Shown in pieces: positions 56,184 through 64,000 of a stretch of DNA of 64,000 bases. Under the pieces are notes generated by a model. It was not told where the DNA came from. It worked only from the letters and a program-made list of their open reading frames with translations, and ran no database searches. A program made the position numbers and the translations under genes. Source of the DNA: Cordilura impudica (taxonomy: Eukaryota; Arthropoda; Insecta; Diptera; Scathophagidae); contig OY821518.1 in assembly GCA_963682025.1 (NCBI GenBank), positions 37,656,559 to 37,720,558 on the forward strand. Reading direction: 5' to 3'. The number at the start of each line of letters is the position of its first letter. Within the stretch, counting starts at the first letter, position 1.

Positions 56184-57035
56184 AGATAAGGACATACAAA
56201 GTGTGACATTAATTTGCAGATAACTTTGTAATTTTTAGCGGATTTCAGTAATATATATCATTGGAAAGCATACTGAGTGCCTTTTATTTCATATTTCAAA
56301 ATTCAAAATTCAGACCAGATATATTAGGGATTTTGACTACACTTTTAAAATCGCGCGATTTAAAGGAAAGAAATCATAATGGAACGGATAAATAAGAATA
56401 CAATAATAAAATCTATAATATTAATAGGTAAGGCGATTTCTTGTGACCGATATTTTGTTAAACACTTTTATCCCGATTTTGACCAAACGTATATTATTTG
56501 AAAGGTATTTCTTTTAGCTGTCCACCAGACTTACAGTTTTTTACATTTTAACTTTTTTTTAAGTAAAATACATATAAAGTTGCTACTAACACATACATAA
56601 AATTATACAATGTTGTGTATGTGTTTATTAAATTTGTTAATTTGTTTGCAAAAAAAAGAGTTGGTTTTCTTCATTCACAATAATAATTGTATTTAATTGA
56701 AAAATAACCTTGGACATAAACCAATAAATATTAATAATTAAAAAGTGTTGAACTGCGAATTAGCTAAAATTGATTAGCATACATTTAGGGTCTTTATTAA
56801 ATGAAAAAATACAAATTCCTAGAATGTGCACTCGAATTTTGAGGGCTGGAGTCTGCTAGTAACAAATAATTTCAAAAAAAAAAAAAACTTTAAAGTGTAC
56901 GCAAAATCCCTAATGTATAATATATGGGCCACCGAAAAAAAATTATTTCTCCTAAATCACCCCGAAAATCCCTAACCGCTCCAAAAATTAAAAAAATCGA
57001 GATGTCACCCCGAAACTAGACTAGTGCCCAATATG
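56150..57035. repeat. Diverged inverted repeat enclosing a Helitron
   Basis: The left arm (56150-56350) begins TTGGGCACTAGTCTAGTTTC and ends TTAGGGATTTTGACTACACT. The right arm (56885-57035) reverse-complemented begins TTGGGCACTAGTCTAGTTTC and includes TTAGGGATTTTGCGTACACT. Between them sits the Helitron at 56412-56859. Confidence 0.7.
56412..56859 (+). mobile_element. Non-autonomous Helitron copy 15, with extra block
   Basis: 448 bp. Termini are intact (A|TCTATAATATTAATAGG, CTGCTAG|T), the hairpin is nearly intact, and the ATAAACCAATAAAT block is shared (inverted) with the copy at 31226. Confidence 0.87.
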
Positions 57036-57869
57036 TAAAAAAATAAATAAAACAAGGTACTTTCATTTTATAGGGAATAATATACGAATTTATCTATGGA
57101 AATTTATTTATTTCTATTACGTGCAGCTTTAAGATTAAGTACTAAAACTGGTAAATATTTGTTGCTTTCTATTTTTTATGAGTTTTTTGTATTGAAAACT
57201 TAAAAGAAAATTTAAGGCTGACATAATTTAAAGTTCTTTGACGTATCGCATAACAAAATCGAATATGTCCTTCCAAAGTTTAGACAAGTCTCTTCAAAAA
57301 TTTCAAATTTTATAAAAAAAAAAATTTTTTTTTTAATCTTATCATAGAATTTAAAATAATGATGTTTTTGCAGTTAGGTGACTATTATATCGGATAAAAA
57401 AATAGTGGTTATCAAAGGAATTTTCAAATAACTATTTAAAAAAAATAAGAAGAAATCTGTGGTCGAATCGTCGCATTCGTTATCGAAATTTTTCGATCGA
57501 AATTGTTTTTTTATTTTCCAAAATAAAATATTAACAGTTATTTTACTCTGTCACAGATAGCGAGTTATAGTCCATAGTTAATAGTAAAAGAGAAACGAGG
57601 TCTGACGATTGTCCGTTTTTTAAAAATAATAAACCAAAATATGGAATTTGGATTAAATTTACTCGATATCGAATTCGACGAACTAAAAAATTGTTTAACT
57701 CCTAAAGTTCAAGTTTCAAAATTTTCAAATCTGTTGTCGTCTTTTCTTAGTCTTTGTTTTTTTGTTCAGATGCAATTTAAGTCTAAAGTTTGGAAAATTT
57801 TTCTATTAACAAAATTTTTTTTGGGTCATGTAAAAAATTTTCTTTTACATTTACAAAGTTGCATTTTTG
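57036..57869. other. Intergenic sequence
   Basis: No gene; the 57641-57916 frame runs into an R end and has no motif. Confidence 0.45.
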
Positions 57870-57917
57870 CTAGACCGAAAATAGGGTATAGTTTATTCGG
57901 CCTAGACCGACTATAAC
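57870..57917 (-). repeat. R repeat, left-end remnant
   Basis: Contains ATAGGGTATAGTTTATTCGG then CCTAGACCGACTATAAC, the R palindrome end in minus orientation. Confidence 0.65.
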
Positions 57918-58130
57918 TTCCTTTCTCGGGGTTTTCTCAGTGGAAACATTTTCAAATATAAATCATAGTACAAAATCAATAGTAATAAAAGTCATTAGTA
58001 TTCAACTTACTTCCTTACTTTCATATAATTGAAAAAAAAAACAATAATAATAAATTAAATGATTATTAAAATTTACTATTAACATTTATTACAAAACATG
58101 ATCAAATATTAAAAAAAAAAAAAACAAGTA

Positions 58131-58755
58131 AGAAAATGATAGTCGCTATGGACCACTATACGATACCCTATGCCATGCGATAGATATAGAAAATTAATTT
58201 TTTTGCCTTTATATATGGAAAAGTTCATATCGAATGTTAAATATATATGGGGATTAGGACGAAAAATTTACCAATCCTGACCATATTTGGTAAGGTCAAT
58301 ATTTTTGTTGTATTATCAATGAGTCAATATTTTTGTTTTTTCATAGATTTAAGTGAAGATCGAGTATCAGCTTCATTCATATGGGGGCTAAGAATTGTTC
58401 TATAGGATTTATTTTTGGACTACTGATAAATTGATGTAGTAAACATAAACAAACCCAATTTGACTGAGATCTATACGATGATTTTGATATTATGGCAATT
58501 AAGTCGATCTCATAGGGGTCATTTATACTGGGACTAGGTCTGAACATGAACCGATTTTCACCAATTTAAATAACGTTCATCCTATGGCCGACAGAAGCTT
58601 ATGTACTAAATTTCAAATTTTCAAAATATATCCTATTTGCGACCTGCAGTTTGATACATGATTTATATGGGTCTATGTGAAATATTTTTGGTAGTTACAA
58701 ACATCAGCACAGAATCAATACTCTGACCCACTATGTGGTATAAAGTATAAGATTT
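58131..58755 (+). repeat. R repeat, internally shortened
   Basis: Leader AACAAGTAAGAAAATGATAG, a broken palindrome (GTCGCTATGGACCACTATAC), CGATACCCTATGCCATG, and interior as in copy 1. The GACGGAC tract and inner hairpin are deleted between GATACATGATTTATATGG and GTCTATGTGAAATATTTTTG. The end reads CACTATGTGGTATAAAGTAT. Confidence 0.8.
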
Positions 58756-58833
58756 ATACAGTCTTGGCTGGCTGACTTATACGATAACCTATACATGAAT
58801 TTTGAGAAAGAGTGTTTTGAAATTAAAAAAATC

Positions 58834-60296
58834 ATGTGAGTCCGATCACAGGGAAAAATTTTTATTATTATTTATTATTTCCACTGGTTAGTTTTTAGTT
58901 TTTCGTTTTTTATTTTTCATTTTTCATTTCTCGTTTTTCGTTATTTATTTTCTATTTTTCATTTTTCATTTATTTATTAGTTTTTATCTTTCGTTTTTGA
59001 TTTTTTATTTTTTATTTTTCATTTTCATTTTTTATTTTTCATTTTTTATTTTTCAATTTTCATTTTTTATTTTTCATTTTTTATTTTTTATTTTTTATTT
59101 TTTATTTTTTATTTTTTATTTTTCATTCTTCATTTTTCATTTTTTAGTTTTCAATTTTTATTTTTCATTTTTTATTTTTTATTTTATATTTTTTATTTTT
59201 TATTTTTTATTTTTTATTTTTTATTTTTCATTCTTCATTTTTCATTTTTTAATTTTCAATTTTTATTTTTCAATTTTTATTTTTCATTTTTAATTTTTCT
59301 TTTTCATTTTTATTTTTCATTTTTACATTTTTAATTTTTTAATTTTTTATTTTTCAATAATTTATTTTTCATTTTTTAGTTTTCATTTTTCATGTTTTAT
59401 TTTTCATTTTTCATTTTTTATTTTTCATTATTACATTTTTCATTTTTAATTTTTTATTTTTCATATTTTATTTTTAATTTTTTATTTTTCATTTACATTT
59501 TTTATTTTTCATATTTTATTTTTCATTTTTTTAATTTTTTTCATTTTTTATTTTTAATTTTTTGTTTTTCAGTTTTTATTTTTAATTTTTTATTTTTCAT
59601 TTTTAATTTTTCATTTTTTATTTTTCATTTTTCATTTTTTATTTTTCGTTATTACATTTTTCATTTTCAATTTTAAATTTTTTATTTTTCATATTTTATG
59701 TTTCATTTTTTATTTTAATTTTTTCTTTTTCATTTTCATTTTTCACTGCTTATTTTTCATTTTTCGTTTTTTTATTTTTCATTTTTCGTTTTTAATTTTT
59801 AATATTTCGTTTTTCATTTTTTATTTTTCATTTTTTATTTTTCGTTCTTTATTTTAATTTTTTATTTTTCATTTTTAATTTTTCATTTTTTATTTTTCAT
59901 TTTTCATTTTTTATTTTTCATTTTTTATTTTTCGTTATTACATTTTTCATTTCCAATTTTAAATTTTTTATTTTTCATATTTTATGTTTCATTTTTTATT
60001 TTAATTTTTTCTTTTTCATTTTCATTTTTCACTGCTTATTTTTCATTTTTCGTTTTTTTGTTTTTCATTTTTCGTTTTTAAATTTTAATATTTCGTTTTT
60101 CATTTTTTATTTTTCGTTCTTTATTTTAATTTTTTATTTTTCATTTTTTATTTTTCAGTTTTCATTTTTCATTTTTCATATCATAATTTTTTCACCAATA
60201 CAATCATAAATCACACCGATTTTACGTCTTACACTATTTTTGTGATTGTATTGTGAAATAGATTTTTACCCCCTGCGCGTATAGATGTTTACACAT
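58834..60296 (-). mobile_element. E repeat copy 3 with a 1.3-kb A-rich array
   Basis: Left on plus: ATGTGAGTCCGATCACAGGG, then AATTATTTCCACTGGTTA-like sequence. Right: CACCAATACAATCATAAATC, GTGATTGTATTGTGAAATAG, TTTTTACCCCCTGCGCG and AGATGTTTACACAT (to 60296). The array between (about 58900-60180) is TTTTTCAT/TTTTTTAT on plus. The phenylalanine/isoleucine frames here are artefacts. Confidence 0.82.
59647..60165. repeat. Higher-order duplication (~286 bp) inside the E array
   Basis: CGTTATTACATTTTTCATTT at 59647 recurs at 59933, followed in both by ATGTTTCATTTTTTATTTTA and CATTTTTCACTGCTTATTTT. Array growth has therefore used units much longer than the basic 7-8 bp. Confidence 0.85.
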
Positions 60297-60329
60297 AAAA
60301 AAGGATGAGGGAAATATGTCATACTTTTG

Positions 60330-60412
60330 AAGGAACTGAAAGGTGGACAAATAGGTGGACAAACACCGTTAAAACGACACAGCAAGTGATGCTGAGCAGA
60401 TCATCACCACCA
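60330..60412 (+). repeat. R-like right-end remnant
   Basis: GGTGGACAAACACCGTTAAA, then CGACACAGCAAGTGATGCTG and AGCAGATCA resemble the GACGGACATCGCTAAATCGA and inner-hairpin region of R. Confidence 0.5.
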
Positions 60413-62063
60413 ACTAATAAATAACCCCTTAGAATGGTGTAGGCCATACAAATTGAACAAAACGACATTCTATATTCATGTTTTTGCCAACGTAATTTAT
60501 TTTTTTCAAAAAAGAGTCAGAGAACTATAAGTTTCCGTAAGCAACCAAAAGCATAAACAAATGTAAGATTTTGCAAAAATTATGAATACTAAGAAAAATT
60601 GTAAAGCTACAGTGCGCTGTAGAACTTTTACACGATTGGATGAACTTTACCAAGAATTTTAATAAATTGCTAAACCAAACAAATAAGATGGAAATTCAAA
60701 CAATTACTTTCAAGTTTAAACAATTGTTAATAATTAATTAACAACGAAATAATCATTAAAATAAACATTAACGTGAGTCACGTTCAAAACACTTGTAACA
60801 AGCAAAATTGTATTCTAATGACCATTTAATTAATTTGCAAAATTTTTGATTGTTTTCTTTGAAAACATCCCAGTCAAATTTTAAAGTTTTAAAGCCTGAT
60901 TGATGCATTTTCTTTAAGAATTGTCAAAATAAAAATCGATTTTTATGTGGCTCGTTTCAAACCTGTTCTAAGCAGTTTTCTTAATATAAATTATAAAAAA
61001 ACAGACATAATTTAAGCAATAAATTTAACTTTCAAGGTGAATAATAAAATTTTTATTACATATTTTTCATACACTTTTGCACAAAACCGATAAATAATAA
61101 ATATATTCAAATTCTTTCAACGCACGTCACTTTATTTAACGAAAATTCTAAAGAATCTGCACATATACGATATTAAGAATTCAAGCGAACGCGTAACGTT
61201 TAAGTTAAATTTTTGCATTCGAACTAAACCGTTGCGTATGACATTATTTGATTTTATACCCCCAAACCAAAAAGAAAAAACCAAAAATACCTGATCTGTT
61301 TTGAGATCATTTTCAACTAAAGGAGAAAGAGTTATTTTTTTTTTTTTTTTGATTTTAGCAAAAGAGACTATTCTTAAAAAAAAACGAAAAACCAAAACAT
61401 GTAGAATAGCAGATTTCATATTTTTGGAGGTGTTTTTATTTTATGTAAACAATCAAGTTTAAGCAACAACAGAGCGAAACCATCGACACAAACACGTATC
61501 ATACAAAAGATTCACGTTCAGAGAACTCTTTGAAAATTCTCACATGCCTGATCTTCTTGAGCAGATTCTTAAAGGAATCAATTCAATTGTTAAGTTCCTG
61601 AAGTTATACTCTAAAAAAATACCAACTGCTAATGGAAAACCAATTAAATATAGAGACCAGTCCCAAAATTGGTCTGTTACCTTAAATAATTGTTATAATG
61701 GTATTTGCAGAATTAAGGACCTTCAAATTTGAATAAGATATAAGAAGCTTTTTAGGATCATTTAAATTCCACCCGATCAATTTTGTGTTACAGAAAACTG
61801 TTGCAAAAAACTTTTCTTGTCTTAAATGTCAGGACTTTTCTTAGAGACCGCACTATTGTTGTTACATCCAACGAGTTTCAAATAAATTGTAGATATCGCC
61901 AATTTCAATTAGTCTCCTTCTAACTACATTTATTTTTAAAGACCTTTGGAATAAATCATACAATCCTTTTTACAGAAAACTGAAACATTTATCATTCCTA
62001 TATTCAAATAAAAGTGCAATTGTTTAAATAATGTATACCTATTTTTTACAAAAAAAAAAAACT
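60413..62063. other. Intergenic sequence with one uncertain reading frame
   Basis: Apart from the frame at 61544-61732, nothing is recognised. Confidence 0.45.
61544..61732 (+). CDS. Uncertain small open reading frame
   Basis: 62 codons from an ATG, and open upstream to about 61463 with no earlier ATG. Composition is more protein-like than the surroundings: MPDLLEQILKGINSIVKFLK near the start (possible amphipathic helix) and YRDQSQNWSVTLNNCYNGIC near the end. I do not recognise it. It could be an exon, a transposon relic or chance. No relative is present in the window, and no clear splice sites were assigned. Confidence 0.2.
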   Translation: MPDLLEQILKGINSIVKFLKLYSKKIPTANGKPIKYRDQSQNWSVTLNNCYNGICRIKDLQI

Positions 62064-62362
62064 ATGTGAGTCCGATCACAGGGGAGATGTGTAAACATCT
62101 ATTTACACATCAATTAAAATCAAACAGAAAGCGTCATTTATGTATCACTTATAACAAACAACTGCAGGCGCTCAGCAAATATAAAAATTATCTATTATTT
62201 CAACTGGTTGTTATAGTTGGGGTTGTTGAATTAGCTAAAATAATTTTATATCATAATCTTTGCACCAGTACACTCATACTTCACACCGTTTTTGTCTAAC
62301 TTCTTACTCCTTACGCAGTTTTTGTGATTGTATTGTGAAATAGATTTTAGATGTTTACACAT
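62064..62362 (-). mobile_element. E repeat copy 4, without the A-rich array
   Basis: Left on plus: ATGTGAGTCCGATCACAGGG, GAG, ATGTGTAAACATCT (62087-62100). Interior: AATCAAACAGAAAGCGTCAT, TATCACTTATAACAAACAAC, TTATTTCAACTGGTTG. Right: GTGATTGTATTGTGAAATAG and AGATGTTTACACAT (62349-62362). At the position where other copies hold the A-rich array there is only a short TAGTTGGGGTTGTTGAATTA stretch. Confidence 0.85.
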
Positions 62363-62587
62363 TAAAAATGTTGTTCAAATTTTTTTGTAAAATAAGTTGG
62401 GTACATTGCTCTTAAAATGACTGTGTGGCCGTTATTTTAATTTATTTATTTATTTGCTGTATAGCGTAAATGAAATCTTGAAAACTAATAGCGCGATATT
62501 TTTTATGACAAATTGTATTGTACACGAAAATTAAATTATATTTTTGGTTCCATTTGATCCATTTTATGTTACGAACTCAAATTTATA

Positions 62588-64000
62588 AATGTTACTTTTA
62601 TTGAAAAATAGTTTTATTTATGATGCTTTTATTGAAAAAGGTACTTCAATTCAAAATCGTATTTTTATTAAAATAAATACTTTTTTCAAATACTTTCACT
62701 CAAAAAGCTACTTCAAAAATTTTTTAAAAAGTTTATTTTATTCAAAAAGTAACTTTTATTCAAAAACGTACTTTTATTCGAAAAAGTACTTATATTCAAA
62801 AAGGTACATTTACTCAAAAAAATACTTTTATTTAAAAAGGTAATTATTTATACAAAAATGTATTTATATTCAATAAGATGATTCTATTCAAGAAGGTACT
62901 TTTATATAAAAAGTCACTTTTATACAAAAAGGTACTCTTAATCAAAAAGATATTTCTATTCAAAAATGTACTTTTTTGTACAAAAAGGTACTTTTGTTCG
63001 AAAAGCTACTTTTATGCAAAACGATTCTTTATTCAATAAAGTACTCATTAAAACTTACTTTTTTATACAAAATGGTACACTTTTTCTTAAAAGTACTTTT
63101 TATACAAAACGGTACTTTTATTGAATATGTACTTTTATTGAAAATGTACTTGTATTGAAAAGGTACTTTTATATTTAAAAGCCACCATTATTCAAAAGTG
63201 AACTTTTTTATACAAAAAGGCATTTTTATTCAGAAAGTTATTTTTTTCTAAAAGGTACGTTTATCCAATAATGTTCTTGAATTTATTTCTATAAAAAGGA
63301 CTTTTTATCAAAAGGCACTTTTAAACAAGAAGTTATTTTTGTTCAAAAAAGGTACATTTATATAAAAAAGCACTTTTATAAAAAAGGTACTTTTATTCAG
63401 AAAGATATTTTTATTCAAAAACGTACTTTTATTCAATAAGGTACTTAAATTCAATAAGGTACTTTTATTCAAAAAGGTACTTTTTTCAAAAAGGTACTTT
63501 TATTCAAAAAGGTACTTTTATTCAAAAAGGTACTTTTATTCAAAAAGGTACTTTTATTCAAAAAGGTACTTTTATTCAAAAAGGTGCTTTTATTCAAAAA
63601 GGTATTTTTATTCAAAAAGGTACTTTTATTCAAAAAGGTACTTTTATTCAAAAAGGTACTTTTATTCAAAAAGGTACTTTTATTCAAAAAGGCACTTTTA
63701 TTCAAAAAGGTACTTTTATGGAAAAATGTTTTTTTATTTAAAAATTAGCTTTTATTCAAAAAGATTATTTGATATAAGAAGGCACTTTTATGCAAAAAGG
63801 TGTTTTTATTCAAAAAGGTATTGTTATTCAAAAGGGTACTTCTACTTAAAAAGGTACTTTTATTTAAAGAGATTACTTTATATAAAAAGGCACTTTTATA
63901 CAAAAAGGTACCTTTGTGCAAAAAGTACTGTTAATCCATAAATTACTTTAATTCAAAAAGGTACCTTTATACTTAACGCACTTTTTCATACAAAAAGCTA
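62588..64000 (+). repeat. 18-bp minisatellite array 3, running off the window
   Basis: Consensus GGTACTTTTATTCAAAAA. About 13 nearly identical units span 63475-63716; units on both sides diverge. It shares GGTACTTTT and the A-rich end with arrays 1 and 2 (GGTACTTTTTTAAGAAAA). Since 18 is a multiple of three, all three frames can stay open, giving six-residue repeats such as FLNKST on minus; these are not genes. Confidence 0.92.

Noticed and set aside
10661..56859. Regularly repeated short palindromes suggesting a CRISPR array
   Set aside because: The palindromes are Helitron 3' hairpins spread over 46 kb in both orientations; the genome is eukaryotic.
58997..59676. Long phenylalanine/isoleucine-rich frames that look like membrane proteins
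   Set aside because: They translate the TTTTTCAT/TTTTTTAT array of E copy 3; the same occurs at 46041-46362, 47081-47263 and 49967-50272.
63469..63705. 78-codon minus-strand frame with perfect six-residue repeats (FLNKST)
   Set aside because: Pure by-product of an 18-bp tandem repeat; the plus strand is equally open, and the array continues outside the frame.

Overview
This is an AT-rich, gene-poor stretch of an animal nuclear genome, most likely an insect and probably a higher fly. The basis is the long non-coding tracts, CAA, TG and TTTA microsatellites, a GT-type splice donor, and a dense mix of eukaryotic transposon relics: Helitrons, hAT, Tc1/mariner, Harbinger- and piggyBac-type MITEs, a LINE and a tRNA-derived SINE. 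No operon, rRNA, functional tRNA or CRISPR array is visible. The fly placement is inference; I cannot search a database.

Only one stretch looks like a living host gene: a first coding exon on the minus strand (34426 to 34363). It encodes a 21-residue signal peptide, ends in a strong GTAAGT donor with phase 1, and has a TATA box about 200 bases upstream. Its later exons would lie to the left, so part of 1-34362 may be its first intron. I found no second exon.

Layout. 1-9 kb: an unclassified coding relic, a 2.7-kb DNA transposon with about 550-bp terminal inverted repeats and a broken transposase (3328-6061), and a complete but dead hAT copy with an 8-bp target duplication (6827-8999). 10-19 kb: four Helitron copies, a MITE, a sodium-bicarbonate-plain but informative 'TCACGCA' minisatellite (12.7-13.3 kb), a 5'-truncated LINE with a recognisable reverse transcriptase, a transposase relic, a SINE and a mariner relic. 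22-25 kb: a higher-order tandem array. 25-45 kb: further Helitrons, many copies of a roughly 780-bp hairpin-rich repeat (called R here), the signal-peptide exon, four MITE or inverted-repeat elements and a Tc1 relic. 46-52 kb: a tandem segmental duplication carrying R, a second repeat (called E) and 18-bp minisatellite arrays. 53-64 kb: more Helitrons, an inverted-repeat structure, two more E copies and a third 18-bp array that runs off the window.

The most notable structure is the interplay of repeats: fifteen copies of one non-autonomous Helitron in 64 kb, at least a dozen full or partial R copies, E elements that each hold an A-rich array of different length, and 18-bp arrays at separate places that share one consensus. 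Most open reading frames in the window are by-products of these arrays.
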